Shown: in pieces, positions 54,524 through 64,000 of the stretch
Numbering within the stretch: position 1 is the first letter of the stretch
How the letters are laid out: each line of letters begins with the position of its first letter
From: Synechococcus sp. CS-1332
GTDB lineage: Bacteria; Cyanobacteriota; Cyanobacteriia; PCC-6307; Cyanobiaceae
Assembly: GCF_025127995.1 (NCBI RefSeq)
Contig: NZ_JAHLYP010000049.1
Span: 1 to 64,000 of the forward strand
Direction: 5' to 3'
DNA length: 64,000 nt
Notes under the pieces: model-generated
What the model saw: the letters and a program-made list of their open reading frames with translations, nothing else
The model's database searches: none
What the model was told of the DNA's origin: nothing
Program-made: the position numbers and the translations under genes

Positions 54524-54618
54524 CCGCTCTGCAGCAAGGGCGGCAGATCCACGGTCCTCACTGCCGTCACCACGCTGGCAACGAGCACGCCGCTCAGCAG
54601 GGGACGTGCGGTCGGCAT
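54310..54618 (-). CDS. Possible small membrane protein overlapping the lipoprotein gene
   Basis: From the ATG at 54618 the frame reads MPTARPLLSGVLVASVVTAV and later GWVRIITVIVLPLLC, two hydrophobic spans in about 50 residues. A Cys/Trp-rich tail follows inside the lipoprotein gene and looks like chance coding. Gene or noise cannot be settled here; only the first half looks protein-like. Confidence 0.25.
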   Translation of the reverse strand: MPTARPLLSGVLVASVVTAVRTVDLPPLLQSGWGGWVRIITVIVLPLLCRPFARWPAARWEGPCWGCLWWRSCYPAACRPSSARVAGCTPCLGTSPTTGWPL

Positions 54619-54649
54619 GGGTCGGATCCCCAGGCTTAATGTTGCCGCC

Positions 54650-55852
54650 ATGCAAGTGCCCCCCTTCAGTCTCAGCGAGCAACTGCAGCAGCTGGGAGAC
54701 GCGCTCGATCACGCCGTCCTCGAGGTCTTGCGCAGCGGCCAGTACATCGGGGGGACCACCATCAGCGGCTTCGAGGCCGCCTTCGCCGACGCCTGCGAGG
54801 TCCCGCACTCCATCGGCTGCAACAGCGGCACCGATGCCCTGGTGCTCGCCCTGCGGGCCCTGGGCATCGGTGCCGGTGACGAGGTGATCACCAGTTCCTT
54901 CAGCTTCTTCGCCACCGCCGAAGCGATCAGCGCCGTGGGCGCCACTCCGGTGTTCGTGGACGTTGATCCGGACACCTACCTGATCGATCCGGACGCGATC
55001 GGGGCCGCCATCACCCCCGCCACCCGCGCCCTGATGCCGGTGCACCTGTTCGGCCGGCCCGTGGACATGGAGCAGATCATGGCCATCGCCGCCGCCCACG
55101 AGCTGCGGGTGATCGAGGACTGCGCCCAGGCCAGCGGCGCCAGCTGGGCCGGGCGGCCGGTGGGCGGCTGGGGCGACGCCGGCTGCTTCAGCTTCTTCCC
55201 CACCAAGAACCTCGGGGCCGCCGGCGACGGCGGCATGGTGGTCTGCCGCGATCCGGCGCTGGCCCAGCGGATCCGGGAACTGGCGGTGCACGGCATGCCC
55301 CGCCGCTACCTGCACACCGACCTCGGCTACAACAGCCGCCTCGATGCCATGCAGGCCGCTGTGCTGATGGTGAAGCTGCCGCACCTGGCCGGCTGGGTGG
55401 AACGGCGGCGGGCCATCGCCGAGCGCTACCAGCGGGAACTGGCGGGGCTGCCGGGCCTGCTGCCCGCGGCCCCCGGACCGGACGGCCACAGCTGGAATCA
55501 GTTCGTCGTGAGGGTGCCCCACTGCCCGGCCGCCACCATCGCCTGTGGCGGACGCTGCACCCCCGCCGCCGACAGCGCCAGCTACGGGCTGCCCGAGGCC
55601 TGCTGCCGCGACTGGCTCAAGCAGCAGCTGCAGGAGGCCGGAGTGACGACGATCATCTACTACCCGATTCCCATCCACCGCCAGCCGGCCTATGCCTCCC
55701 TGGGCTACGCCCCCGGCAGCCTGCCGATCACCGAACGGCTCTGCACCGAAGTGCTCAGCCTGCCGATCTTCCCCGAACTCAGTGCCGAGCAACAGGACAG
55801 CGTCATCGCCGCGGTGCGCAGCCTGGTGGGGGTCGCAGCGGTCGTCGCCTGA
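54650..55852 (+). CDS. DegT/DnrJ/EryC1/StrS-family aminotransferase
   Basis: PLP-dependent sugar aminotransferase of 400 residues, making amino-sugar nucleotides for surface glycans in known relatives. Markers are GCNSGTDALVLALRALGIG near residue 56, EVITSSFSFFATAEAI and VIEDCAQASGASWAGRPVG. The PLP Lys is in FSFFPTKNLGAAGDGGMV near 186, then DLGYNSRLDAMQAAVL. The start ATG at 54650 follows CGCC; upstream frame is not conserved. It converges on phr. Confidence 0.93.
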   Translation: MQVPPFSLSEQLQQLGDALDHAVLEVLRSGQYIGGTTISGFEAAFADACEVPHSIGCNSGTDALVLALRALGIGAGDEVITSSFSFFATAEAISAVGATPVFVDVDPDTYLIDPDAIGAAITPATRALMPVHLFGRPVDMEQIMAIAAAHELRVIEDCAQASGASWAGRPVGGWGDAGCFSFFPTKNLGAAGDGGMVVCRDPALAQRIRELAVHGMPRRYLHTDLGYNSRLDAMQAAVLMVKLPHLAGWVERRRAIAERYQRELAGLPGLLPAAPGPDGHSWNQFVVRVPHCPAATIACGGRCTPAADSASYGLPEACCRDWLKQQLQEAGVTTIIYYPIPIHRQPAYASLGYAPGSLPITERLCTEVLSLPIFPELSAEQQDSVIAAVRSLVGVAAVVA

Positions 55853-55864
55853 GGCCCTGGCGGC

Positions 55865-57346
55865 CTAGCCCCTGGGCAGGGCGGCATGCAGGGCCTTGAA
55901 CCGGGCCTGCTGCACGTTGTGGCTGACGATCGGCGCGGGGTAACCACGTCGTTCCAGAGGCGTGATCTGGCCGCTGATCAGGTCGGCGGTGGCCACATGG
56001 GCCAGTTCCGGCAGCCAGTGGCGGATGTACACAGCCTCGGGATCGAAGCGGGCCGCCTGCGTGAAAGGGTTGAAAATGCGCAGCGGCTTCGGATCCATGC
56101 CGCTGCTGGCGCTCCACTGCCAGCCGCCGTTGTTGGCCGCCAGATCACCGTCCACCAGGCGGGTCATGAACGCCCGTTCGCCATGGCGCCAGTCGATGAT
56201 CAGGTCCTTGACCAGGAAGGACGCCACCACCATGCGGCAGCGGTTGTGCATCCAGCCGCTCTCGTTCAGCTGGCGCATGGCGGCATCAATGATCGGCAGT
56301 CCGGTGAGGCCCTGCTCCCAGGCCTGCAGCCGGGTCGGGTCGTTTTCCCAGGGGAAGTGGCGCCACTGCGGGCGGTAGGGACCATCGGCCAGCTCGGGGA
56401 AATGGAACAGGGCCTGCTGGTAGAACTCGCGCCAGGCCAGCTCCTGTTCCCAGACGCCGATGGAGCCGAGAGTCTCCTCGCTGCGGGCGAGGGCCCGAGC
56501 CCCCTGGGCGGCGGCCCAGGCCTGGCGGGGGCTGAGGCTGCCGAAACTGAGGGCGGCGGACAGCCCGGAGGTGCCGACCTCACCAGGAAAATTACGTCCC
56601 GGCTCGTAGGCAGCCAGGGGACCGCCGTTCGCCCCGCCGTCGGCGAAAACCTGCAGCTGGGCCAGGGCAGCTGCCTCCCCAGGGCGGCAGGGACAGAGAT
56701 CAGCCCCAGCGAAGCTGAACCCCAGCGACTCCGCTGTGGGCGCCGCCTCCAGCCTGGGCAGGGCGGCCCAGAGGGCGGACTGTTCCGCCTGCATGGCGGC
56801 GAGATCGAGATCCAGCAGCCCGATGGGGGCGTCCACCGGCTCGAGGCTGTCGGCCCGTCGCTCCACCTGGCCGCGCCAGTTGCGCAGGAAGGGCCCATAG
56901 ACCCGGTAGGGATCCCCGGCTCCGGTGCGGATCGTCTCCGGGGCCACCAGCAGCTGGTCCCAGTCGACCAGCACCCTGGTGCCCTGGCCCTTCAAGGCGG
57001 CCGCCACCTGTCGGTCGCGCTCCCGCCCGTAAGGCTCCACCTCACGGTTCCAGGCCACCACGCTGGCGCCCACCGCCCTGGCCGCCAGGGGGATCAGGTC
57101 GGCCGGCTCGCCCTCCAGGATCAGCAGCCGGCTGCCGGACGCCCGCCAGCGATCCGACAGCTCCCGCAGGCTCTCGCACAGAAACCAGACCCGGGCCGGC
57201 GCCATCAGCGGGTCGGCAAGGATCGCCGGATCGAGCACATACACGCCGGTGACCGCCGGGGTGGCGGCCGCCGCCGCCGCCAAGCCCAGGTTGTCGGCCA
57301 GGCGCAGGTCGCGGCGATGCCAGAACAGCCAGCGCTCCTGAGCCAT
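55865..57346 (-). CDS. phr: Deoxyribodipyrimidine photolyase (class I, FAD)
   Basis: Blue-light flavoprotein that repairs cyclobutane pyrimidine dimers, 493 residues. The N-terminal antenna domain opens WLFWHRRDLRLADNLGLAAA. The FAD domain holds LAWREFYQQALFHFPELADG, then GLPIIDAAMRQLNESGWMHN and RCRMVVASFLVKDLIIDWR. NNGGWQWSASSGMDPKPLRI near 395 binds FAD, and a Trp chain is present. Its start overlaps the stop of the nudix gene by 1 bp. Confidence 0.94.
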   Translation of the reverse strand: MAQERWLFWHRRDLRLADNLGLAAAAAATPAVTGVYVLDPAILADPLMAPARVWFLCESLRELSDRWRASGSRLLILEGEPADLIPLAARAVGASVVAWNREVEPYGRERDRQVAAALKGQGTRVLVDWDQLLVAPETIRTGAGDPYRVYGPFLRNWRGQVERRADSLEPVDAPIGLLDLDLAAMQAEQSALWAALPRLEAAPTAESLGFSFAGADLCPCRPGEAAALAQLQVFADGGANGGPLAAYEPGRNFPGEVGTSGLSAALSFGSLSPRQAWAAAQGARALARSEETLGSIGVWEQELAWREFYQQALFHFPELADGPYRPQWRHFPWENDPTRLQAWEQGLTGLPIIDAAMRQLNESGWMHNRCRMVVASFLVKDLIIDWRHGERAFMTRLVDGDLAANNGGWQWSASSGMDPKPLRIFNPFTQAARFDPEAVYIRHWLPELAHVATADLISGQITPLERRGYPAPIVSHNVQQARFKALHAALPRG

Positions 57347-57918
57347 CAGAGTCCCAGCAGCTGACGGGCGCGGTACCAGGCCGTCACGGTTTTGCCGTCC
57401 AGGGCCTCATCGCCACTGGCCAGGAGCGCATCCAGCTGGGCCGGCTCCAGCAGCAGCACCTCCATGTCCTCATCGTCGTCACCGGGGGGCCGGTCCTGCA
57501 GCAGGGTGAGGTCGCGGGCCAGGAAGAGGTGGATCACCTCGTCGGAGTAGCCGGGGCAGGGGTGCATGGCCCCCAGGGGATCCCAGCGACTGGCGCTGTA
57601 GCCGGTCTCCTCCTCCAGCTCCCGCCGCATCGAGCCCAGTGGCTCCTCCCCCTCCTCCAGGGTTCCGGCCGGGAACTCCAGCAGCCTGCCGGCCACGGCG
57701 AAGCGGTATTGGCGCAGGATCACCACCCGGCCGTCCTCGAGCACCGGCACCGCCAGGGAGGCGCCCGGATGGCGGATCACGCCATAGGTGCCCTCGATGC
57801 CGATCGGCAGCACCACCCGGTTGAGCTCGAAACGCACCTTGCGGGCCTGCAGGGCAGCGGTGGTCTCCAGGTGGGTGCAGGGCTCGGGGGGCGGCAGGGG
57901 AGCCATGGGGCAGGCCAT
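57346..57918 (-). CDS. NUDIX hydrolase, ADP-ribose pyrophosphatase type
   Basis: Protein of 190 residues. The Nudix box is complete: G-x5-E-x7-RELEEETG in TLEEGEEPLGSMRRELEEET near residue 100, with the flanking FPAGTLE. Family enzymes clean up ADP-ribose or related nucleotides. The gene lies in a leftward unit folK-nudix-phr: 54 bp after folK, one base overlap with phr. Start ATG at 57918. Confidence 0.88.
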   Translation of the reverse strand: MACPMAPLPPPEPCTHLETTAALQARKVRFELNRVVLPIGIEGTYGVIRHPGASLAVPVLEDGRVVILRQYRFAVAGRLLEFPAGTLEEGEEPLGSMRRELEEETGYSASRWDPLGAMHPCPGYSDEVIHLFLARDLTLLQDRPPGDDDEDMEVLLLEPAQLDALLASGDEALDGKTVTAWYRARQLLGL

Positions 57919-57972
57919 TGGGGCCCCCAGTGTGACGGGCGGGGGCCGACGGTAGCAGTTCAGGGACGTGGT

Positions 57973-58566
57973 TCAGGGGCCCTCGGGCCAGCCCGGGACG
58001 CCGGCCAGGGCCAGGGGCGGCAGCTCCCCAGGCCGCACCGGCAGGGCCGCCAGGGCCTCGGCGGCAGCGACGGGCCGGCCGGCGGCCACCGCTGGAAGGA
58101 GCAGGTGCGGATCGATGGCCGCCAGGGGAGCCAGCACAAAGGCCCGCTCCCCCAGGCGCGGGTGGGGCAACACCAGCTCCGTGCTGCAGCAGGTGATGGC
58201 GCCGCACCAGAGCAGGTCGAGGTCGAGGCGGCGGGGCCCCCAGTGCTCGCGGCGCTCGCGGCCGAACCGGGCTTCGAGCTGCTGCAGTTGTTCCAGCAAC
58301 GCCACCGGATCGGGCCAGGAGCCTTCCCGCGCAGCTCCCGCGCCACCCTGCACCAGCAGAACGGCATTGAGGTAGGGCGGCTGCCCCGGCGGCCCCCCCA
58401 CCGGCGCCGTGCGGAACCGGGGCGACCAGTTCAGCTGCAGCGGAGCAACGGCCCAGGCCTCCAGCGCCGCCGCCAGCAGGGGCCGCACGGCCGCGAAGCT
58501 GGCGGCCGGATCGCCCAGATTGGCCCCAATGGCGATGGCCAGGCTGGAGCGGGTGCGGCAGGTCAT
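57973..58566 (-). CDS. folK: Hydroxymethyldihydropterin pyrophosphokinase
   Basis: Pyrophosphorylates the pterin precursor in folate synthesis. The 197 residues contain [17 protein letters not shown] near the start and [11 protein letters not shown], the Mg/substrate loop, near residue 115, then [20 protein letters not shown]. The ATG at 58566 was chosen, since [14 protein letters not shown] starts the family fold; 58635 would add an unconserved lead. Divergent from chlD. Confidence 0.93.
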   Translation of the reverse strand: MTCRTRSSLAIAIGANLGDPAASFAAVRPLLAAALEAWAVAPLQLNWSPRFRTAPVGGPPGQPPYLNAVLLVQGGAGAAREGSWPDPVALLEQLQQLEARFGRERREHWGPRRLDLDLLWCGAITCCSTELVLPHPRLGERAFVLAPLAAIDPHLLLPAVAAGRPVAAAEALAALPVRPGELPPLALAGVPGWPEGP

Positions 58567-58649
58567 CGCGGTCAGGCCAGGCCTGGCGGGCAGGGTATCG
58601 CTGCCGCCTTTCCGCCAGACTGCCCCGACCCCCACCCAGCCTCTGCCCC

Positions 58650-60761
58650 ATGGTCGTCAGCGGGTCCCCTGCCGCGCCCGCCGGTGCCGCCCCCACCGGC
58701 AGCTTCCCGCTGGCCGCGATCACCGGCCACGGCACTTTGAAGCTGGCCCTGCTGCTGGCGGCGGTGGATCCCGGCCTGGGCGGCGTGGTGATCGCCGGCG
58801 GGCGAGGCACCGGCAAATCGGTGCTGGCCAGGGGGCTCCATGCCCTGCTGCCGCCGATCGACGTGATCGACCTGGCGGACGGTCCGGGGCTGCTGCAGGC
58901 CGATCCCAGCCGCCCCGACGAATGGGACGCGGCCACCCGACGCCGCATCACCGAACTGGGCGGCGATGCCAGCGGCGCTGATCCAGGCGCCTTGCTGCCC
59001 ACCCGGGTGATGCCGGCGCCCTTCATCCAGGTGCCCCTGGGCGTCACCGAGGACCGGCTGATCGGCTCAGTGGACGTGGCCGCCTCCCTAAACGCGGGGG
59101 CGCCGGTCTTCCAGCCGGGGCTGCTGGCCGAAGCCCACCGCGGGGTGCTCTACGTCGATGAACTCAACCTGCTGGACGACGGCATCACCAACCTGCTGCT
59201 GGCGGCGGTGGGCTCCGGCGAGAACCGCATCGAGCGGGAAGGGCTGAGCCTGTCGCACCCCTGCCGCTGCCTGCTGATCGCCACCTACAACCCGGAAGAG
59301 GGGGCGGTGCGCGACCACCTGCTGGATCGCTTCGCCATCGCCCTGTCGGCCAACCAGTTGCTCGACATCGACCAGCGGGTGGCGATCACCCGCTCGGCCC
59401 TCGACCACGGCAGCTCCAGCACCGCCTTCAGCGCCCGCTTTCAAGAAGAAACCGAAGCCCTGGCCACCCAGCTGCTGCTGGCCCGCCAGTGGCTGCCGGA
59501 TGTGGCCATCGACCGTGAACAGATCCTCTATCTGGTCACCGAAGCGATTCGCGGTGGCGTCGAGGGGCACCGGGCCGAGCTGTACGCCGTGCGGGTGGCC
59601 CGGGCCCATGCGGCTCTCTCCGGCCGCGACCAGGTGGAGGCGGACGATCTGCAGGTGGCGGTGCGGCTGGTGATCGCCCCGCGGGCCCTGCAACTGCCGC
59701 CCCAGGATCCCGACCAGCCCATGGAGCCGCCGCCACCACCGCCGCCGCAGGGGGAACAGCCCCCCGAGGAACCGGAGCCGCCCCAGGAGGAGCAGGAGAA
59801 CGACGAGCCTGAGGATCAGGACGACGACGACCAGGACGACAGCCCGGAGGACCAGGCCCCGCCCCAGATCCCCGAGGAGTTTCTGCTCGACCCGGAGGCC
59901 ACCGCCATCGATCCCGACCTGCTGGTGTTTGCCTCGGCGAAGGCTAAGAGCGGCGGCAGCGGCAGCCGGGCGGTGGTGTTCAGCGACAGCCGCGGCCGCT
60001 ATGTGAAGCCGATGCTGCCCCGGGGTCCCGTGCGCCGCATCGCCATCGACGCCACGCTGCGGGCCGCCGCGCCGTACCAGAAGGCGCGCCGCGCCCGGGA
60101 GCCCCACCGCAAGGTGATCGTGGAGGAGGGGGACCTGCGGGCCAAGCAGCTGCAGCGCAAGGCCGGGGCCCTGGTGATCTTCCTGGTGGATGCCAGCGGC
60201 TCGATGGCCCTGAACCGCATGCAGAGCGCCAAGGGGGCCGTGATCCGCCTGCTCACCGAGGCCTACGAAAACCGTGACGAGGTGGCCCTGATCACCTTCC
60301 GCGGCGAGCAGGCCGACGTGCTGCTGCCGCCCACCCGCTCCATCACCGCCGCCCGCCGGCGGCTGGAATCGATGCCCTGTGGCGGCGGCTCACCCCTAGC
60401 CCATGGCCTCGCCCAGGCGGCCCGGGTGGGGGCGAACGCCCTGGCCACCGGCGACCTGGGCCAGGTGGTGGTGGTGGCCATCACCGACGGTCGCGGCAAC
60501 GTGCCCCTGAGCCGCTCCCTGGGGCAACCGGCACTGGAGGGCGAGGAACCGGTGGATCTCAAGGAGGAGCTGCGGCAGGTGGCCGGCCGCTATAGAAGCC
60601 TTGGTCTGAGGCTGCTGGTGATCGACACCGAGCGCAAGTTCATCGGCAGCGGCATGGGCAAGGAGCTGGCCGAGGCGGCCGGCGGCCGCTACGTGCAGCT
60701 GCCCAAGGCCAGCGACCAGGCCATCGCCGCCATCGCCCTGGAGGCGATCAACGGTTTCTGA
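58650..60761 (+). CDS. chlD: Magnesium chelatase subunit D
   Basis: ATPase-like platform subunit of the Mg-chelatase that inserts Mg into protoporphyrin IX for chlorophyll. The 703 residues show the usual three parts. An AAA+ domain has [19 protein letters not shown] near residue 50 and [21 protein letters not shown] Pro/Asp/Glu-rich linker spans about 350-410. A von Willebrand A domain has the MIDAS motif [20 protein letters not shown] near 510. The 3' end overlaps the MCE gene on the other strand by 14 bp. Confidence 0.96.
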   Translation: MVVSGSPAAPAGAAPTGSFPLAAITGHGTLKLALLLAAVDPGLGGVVIAGGRGTGKSVLARGLHALLPPIDVIDLADGPGLLQADPSRPDEWDAATRRRITELGGDASGADPGALLPTRVMPAPFIQVPLGVTEDRLIGSVDVAASLNAGAPVFQPGLLAEAHRGVLYVDELNLLDDGITNLLLAAVGSGENRIEREGLSLSHPCRCLLIATYNPEEGAVRDHLLDRFAIALSANQLLDIDQRVAITRSALDHGSSSTAFSARFQEETEALATQLLLARQWLPDVAIDREQILYLVTEAIRGGVEGHRAELYAVRVARAHAALSGRDQVEADDLQVAVRLVIAPRALQLPPQDPDQPMEPPPPPPPQGEQPPEEPEPPQEEQENDEPEDQDDDDQDDSPEDQAPPQIPEEFLLDPEATAIDPDLLVFASAKAKSGGSGSRAVVFSDSRGRYVKPMLPRGPVRRIAIDATLRAAAPYQKARRAREPHRKVIVEEGDLRAKQLQRKAGALVIFLVDASGSMALNRMQSAKGAVIRLLTEAYENRDEVALITFRGEQADVLLPPTRSITAARRRLESMPCGGGSPLAHGLAQAARVGANALATGDLGQVVVVAITDGRGNVPLSRSLGQPALEGEEPVDLKEELRQVAGRYRSLGLRLLVIDTERKFIGSGMGKELAEAAGGRYVQLPKASDQAIAAIALEAINGF

Positions 60762-61770
60762 CGGTGGGCGCCAGCCGGTCCTGGGCGGCCTGACGGGCCG
60801 CCTTGGCTTCCTGCTGGCGGGCGTCCTGACGGGCCTTGCGGTCGCGGGCCGCATCCACCTCGGCCGGATAGAGCTCCTCGAAGAACCTGCCCAGGCCGAC
60901 CGAGACGCTGCGGATGCCGTCGAGGAATTTCGGATCGCCGGTGAGCTTGCTCATGTCGCCGCCAACGGCCGACCAGCGGTCGGTGAGCTGCTTGGCATTG
61001 GTGAGGGTGGCCTGGAGGTCGGCCACGGTCTTCGGGTTGTCGAGCGCCGCCGCCAGGTTGCCGACGTGCTTCGTCACCCTGGCGGCATCGGCACTGGCGA
61101 CGTTGAGGTTGCTCAGGATGGGATCCACCTTGCCCGCCGAGCGGTTCAGCTGGCTGACCAGGACCTGGGCGTCCCGGAGGAACACCTGGCCGCTCTTGGT
61201 GAGCAGCTCGGTCTCCTTGGCGGTCTTGGAGAAGGCGGCGGTGGCCGCCACCATCTGCTGCACGAGCTGCTCCTTCTCGGCCTCGTTGAGCAGACCCTGC
61301 ACCGTCTCGGTCACGGTGTCGAAGCTGGCCGCCGCGATGCCGCTCACCTGGCCGCCGTTGCAGACCATGCGGGTGTTGTTGCAGCCCCGATCCCGCGGCC
61401 CAGGCAGGCTGGCCGGCAGCGGGCCGCCACCGACCAGCAGGGACACCTGGGCGTCTCCCCCCAGCAGGGAGGCGGAGGCCACACGGGCCACCAGGGGCCG
61501 GGCCAGCCGCAGGCTCGCGTCATTGATCTCCAGATCGGCCACCACGGCCGCATCGGTGACCGTGACCCTGCGCACATTGCCCACCAGCACCCCCCGGAAG
61601 GTGACCGGCGATCGCACGGCCAGACCGGCGGCATCGGCGAAGCTGGCCCGGATCGTCCAGGTGTTGCCGCTCAGGGAGACGCCGCGCAACCAGAACCAGA
61701 GGCCCATGCCGCTGGTAACGGCCGCCAGCAGGGAAAAACCAACCAGGGCTTCACGAACACTCCGGCGCAT
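60748..61770 (-). CDS. MlaD-family MCE domain protein
   Basis: Periplasm-facing protein of 340 residues anchored by one N-terminal helix ([20 protein letters not shown]). The MCE domain follows (about residues 35-115) with [17 protein letters not shown] long helical region comes after, with a Cys pair ([14 protein letters not shown]), and an Arg/Lys/Ala-rich tail. MCE proteins form hexameric lipid shuttles with an ABC ATPase and a permease. The ATG at 61770 begins 4 bp after the ABC ATPase stop, so the two form an operon; no MlaE-like permease is adjacent. Confidence 0.9.
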   Translation of the reverse strand: MRRSVREALVGFSLLAAVTSGMGLWFWLRGVSLSGNTWTIRASFADAAGLAVRSPVTFRGVLVGNVRRVTVTDAAVVADLEINDASLRLARPLVARVASASLLGGDAQVSLLVGGGPLPASLPGPRDRGCNNTRMVCNGGQVSGIAAASFDTVTETVQGLLNEAEKEQLVQQMVAATAAFSKTAKETELLTKSGQVFLRDAQVLVSQLNRSAGKVDPILSNLNVASADAARVTKHVGNLAAALDNPKTVADLQATLTNAKQLTDRWSAVGGDMSKLTGDPKFLDGIRSVSVGLGRFFEELYPAEVDAARDRKARQDARQQEAKAARQAAQDRLAPTVRNR

Positions 61771-61774
61771 GGGC

Positions 61775-62629
61775 TCAGTTCTCGGCCGGCTGCATCGGTC
61801 CTTGCAGACTACCGCTCCGAAACTGGACCACATAGGGATTGGTGCTGACGCGGAAGTCCTCGACCGCACCGATCCAGCGGAAGCGGCCGTCGTAGAGGAG
61901 GGCCACCCGCTCGGCGCAACGGTCGATCGTGCTCATCACGTGGCTCACCACGAGGGTGGAGGCGTGAACGATGCGGGAGGTTCGCACGATCAGGTCCTCA
62001 ATGCGGGTGCAGGCCACAGGGTCGAGGCCGGCCGTGGGCTCGTCGAAGAGCAACAGGGGGGTGCGGGCCGACGCCAGGGTGGGGTCGTCGATCAGGGCGC
62101 GGGCAAAGCTCACCCGCTTCTGCATGCCGCCGCTGAGCTCACCGGGCATGCGATCAGCGGTGCCCCCCAGCCCCACGGCCTGCAGGGCCTGGTCCACCCG
62201 CTCGGCGATCTCCTTCTCCCCCAGGCGGCTGAAGCGATAGAGCAGGAAGCCGACGTTCTCCCGTACGGAGAGCGAGGCCAGCAGGGCAGGGTTCTGGAAC
62301 ACCAGGCGCACGTCCGGCGGGTGGCGCTGATCCAGACGCAGGTAGGTCTGGGGTTCACCGTGGATGAACAGACGCCCATCGGTGGGCAGCTGAAGCCCCG
62401 CCAGCAGTCGCAGCAGGGTTGACTTGCCCGCGCCCGAGGGTCCTACCACCACGAGGCGCTCACCCGGCGTGAGGCTGAGGTCGACCCGATCGAGGACCAT
62501 GGTTCCGCCCCAGCCCATGCTGAGGCTCTCCAGCTGGGCCACCGGCGGGGTGGCCGGGGAAACGTTCAGCGCCAGTTGACTGAGGGCCAAGGATCCACGG
62601 CAAGGGAACCCCGGGGGCCCGACTCCCAT
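61775..62629 (-). CDS. ABC transporter ATP-binding protein, MlaF-type
   Basis: ATPase of 284 residues from the ATG at 62629; a GTG at 62542 would give the more usual 255. Walker A GPSGAGKSTLLRLLAG, signature ELSGGMQKRVSFARAL and Walker B LLLFDEPTAGLDPV are all intact, with the MlaF-like spacing. It lies directly upstream of the MCE gene. Together they are expected to move lipids between the membranes; the permease must be encoded elsewhere. Confidence 0.92.
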   Translation of the reverse strand: MGVGPPGFPCRGSLALSQLALNVSPATPPVAQLESLSMGWGGTMVLDRVDLSLTPGERLVVVGPSGAGKSTLLRLLAGLQLPTDGRLFIHGEPQTYLRLDQRHPPDVRLVFQNPALLASLSVRENVGFLLYRFSRLGEKEIAERVDQALQAVGLGGTADRMPGELSGGMQKRVSFARALIDDPTLASARTPLLLFDEPTAGLDPVACTRIEDLIVRTSRIVHASTLVVSHVMSTIDRCAERVALLYDGRFRWIGAVEDFRVSTNPYVVQFRSGSLQGPMQPAEN

Positions 62630-62805
62630 CCTGCCGGTTCAGGAGGGGCTTTTCATCCGTACAGTTCGGTTGGTCTGTGCCGCGTTGCCACGCCCTGCCC
62701 TTGACGGTTCGAGGCCCCGCTGCAAACGCCCGTCGGCGCCGAGGCGGTACCCGAGCCGGGCGCCCCCGCTGGGTGGGCCGCGGCGATCTGCGCCAGCAGG
62801 ATCTG

Positions 62806-64000
62806 ATGAGTCGCTCGCGGCGGGCAGCCCGCTGGCTGCAACCCGGGCTGGTGGTGAAGCGCTGGATGATCACCTCGGGCATCGGGCTGGTGATCGCCCT
62901 GCTGGGGGCGGCGGTCTGGGCCGACCTGCAACCCATCTACTGGACCCTGGAAACGATCCGCTGGGGCCTCAATCGCCTCACCCAGGTCATGCCCAGGGGG
63001 ATCACCGGTCCGCTGGTGCTGCTGATCGGCGCCGCCATGGTCTGGCTGGGCCAGAGCCGCAGCTTCGGCGCCATCCAGCAGGCCCTGGCGCCCGAGAAGG
63101 ACACCCTGCTGGTGGACGCCCTGCTGGCCCAGCGACGACTGAATCGCGGCCCGAACATTGTGGCGATCGGTGGCGGCACGGGTCTGGCCACCCTGCTCAG
63201 CGGCCTGAAGCGCTACAGCAGCAACCTCACTGCCATCGTGACGGTGGCCGACGACGGCGGCAGCAGCGGCGTGCTGCGCCGGGAGCTGGGTGTGCAGCCC
63301 CCCGGCGACATCCGCAACTGCCTGGCGGCCCTGGCCCGGGAGGAACCCCTGCTCACCCGGCTGTTCCAGTACCGCTTCAAGGCCGGCAGTGGCCTGGAGG
63401 GCCACAGCTTCGGCAACCTGTTCCTCAGCGCCCTGACGGCGATCACGGGCAGCCTGGAATCGGCCATCATCGCCAGCAGCCGCGTGCTGGCGGTGCAGGG
63501 CCAGGTGGTGCCCGCCACCAACGCCGACGTGCGCCTCTGGGCCGAGTTGGAGAACGGGGAGCGCATCGAGGGCGAATCCCAGATCGGCCACGCCCCCTGC
63601 CCGATCGTGCGCCTCGGCTGCACGCCGGAGCGGCCGCCGGCCCTGCCGCGGGCCCTGGAAGCGATCGCCAATGCCGACCTGATCGTGCTGGGGCCCGGCA
63701 GCCTCTACACCTCCCTGCTGCCCAATCTGCTGGTGCCGGAACTGGTCAGCGCCATCAGCGCCAGCAAGGCCCCACGCCTCTACATCTGCAACCTGATGAC
63801 CCAGCCCGGCGAGACCGACGGCCTGGACGTGGGCGGCCATCTGCGAGCGATCGAGGCCCAGCTCGCCAGCCTCGGGGTGGAGCAGCGCCTCTTCAGCGCC
63901 GTGCTGGCCCAGGAGGAACTGGCCGATTCCAGCCTGGTGGACCTCTACCGGCTGCGGGGAGCCGAACCCGTCACCTGCGAAGCCTCACTCCTCAAAGAGC
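62806..64000 (+). CDS. yvcK: YvcK-family protein, UDP-GlcNAc binding (partial at right edge)
   Basis: Gluconeogenic-growth / cell-envelope factor of the CofD-like fold. The 398 codons present run to the window edge without a stop. Two N-terminal membrane helices (about residues 25-45 and 65-82) precede the core VAIGGGTGLATLLSGLKRYS. TVADDGGSSGVLRRELGVQP, GHSFGNLFLSALTAITGSLE and LVLGPGSLYTSLLPNLLVP follow, all family signatures. The ATG at 62806 was taken; TTG (62701) and GTG (62773) in frame are alternatives. Divergent from the ABC gene. Confidence 0.93.
   Translation, partial: MSRSRRAARWLQPGLVVKRWMITSGIGLVIALLGAAVWADLQPIYWTLETIRWGLNRLTQVMPRGITGPLVLLIGAAMVWLGQSRSFGAIQQALAPEKDTLLVDALLAQRRLNRGPNIVAIGGGTGLATLLSGLKRYSSNLTAIVTVADDGGSSGVLRRELGVQPPGDIRNCLAALAREEPLLTRLFQYRFKAGSGLEGHSFGNLFLSALTAITGSLESAIIASSRVLAVQGQVVPATNADVRLWAELENGERIEGESQIGHAPCPIVRLGCTPERPPALPRALEAIANADLIVLGPGSLYTSLLPNLLVPELVSAISASKAPRLYICNLMTQPGETDGLDVGGHLRAIEAQLASLGVEQRLFSAVLAQEELADSSLVDLYRLRGAEPVTCEASLLKE

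Noticed and set aside
1-64000. CRISPR arrays, insertion sequences, integrase or prophage modules
   Set aside because: No regularly spaced repeat series, transposase or phage structural motif was recognised; the only tandem repeat is the pair of 16-bp units at 48594-48625.

Overview
The window is a dense, very GC-rich stretch of a picocyanobacterial chromosome, most like Cyanobium or high-GC Synechococcus (inference). Direct evidence is two photosystem II small subunits (psbI, psbK), the Mg-chelatase subunit gene chlD, an ammonium transporter with the N-terminal layout of picocyanobacterial Amt1, and several families largely confined to cyanobacteria or plastids (DUF3769, DUF2811, DUF3181, DUF1997, DUF4079, DUF3155, DUF4278). 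There are two tRNA genes (Arg-ACG and a CAT tRNA). No rRNA, CRISPR array, insertion sequence or recognisable prophage was seen.

Layout. 1-8.4 kb: a GH38 alpha-mannosidase cut by the left edge, psbI, a DUF3769 outer-membrane barrel gene, and a DUF2811-leuC-leuD operon. 8.8-12.7 kb: cinA and a WecA/MraY-type sugar-1-phosphate transferase gene (4-bp overlap), glyA and tRNA-Arg. 12.8-23.5 kb: small conserved genes, murJ, sfsA, a DUF4278 gene, amt, ispH, DUF1997, DUF4079, purH, a serine esterase and DUF3155. 23.9-34.6 kb: a soluble histidine kinase, cobS, tgt, psbK, a WecG/TagA glycosyltransferase, a 1076-residue GH15/phosphorylase-kinase-like protein, a Gfo/Idh/MocA oxidoreductase, a CNNM/CorC-type membrane protein, an Fe(II) dioxygenase and a CAT tRNA. 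34.6-40.6 kb: a secreted protein, pyrE, ygfZ, a TM0106-type RecB-like nuclease, a phosphohexomutase and rdgB.

40.6-52.3 kb is the accessory part. Five sugar-transferase genes and two decayed ones are interleaved with a YciI protein, a stand-alone Nif11-type leader peptide, a carotenoid oxygenase, a 52-residue secreted peptide, hisB and a beta-carbonic anhydrase. Codon use and base composition there are less GC-rich than in the flanks, suggesting turnover of surface-polysaccharide genes.

52.3-64 kb returns to housekeeping: fabI, a phosphopantetheinyl transferase, a lipoprotein, a DegT-type aminotransferase, phr-nudix-folK, chlD, an MlaF-MlaD pair and yvcK, which is cut by the right edge.

The genes do not form one pathway. 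The themes are photosynthesis and tetrapyrroles (psbI, psbK, chlD, cobS), amino-acid, purine, pyrimidine and folate synthesis (leuCD, hisB, glyA, purH, pyrE, folK, ygfZ), and the cell envelope (DUF3769, WecA-like, murJ, MCE/ABC pair, WecG-like, glycosyltransferases). I found no convincing new multi-gene system. The best leads are the decaying glycosyltransferase island with its Nif11-like peptide, the missing start codon of tgt, and a G10 tract in the leader of the DUF3155 gene.
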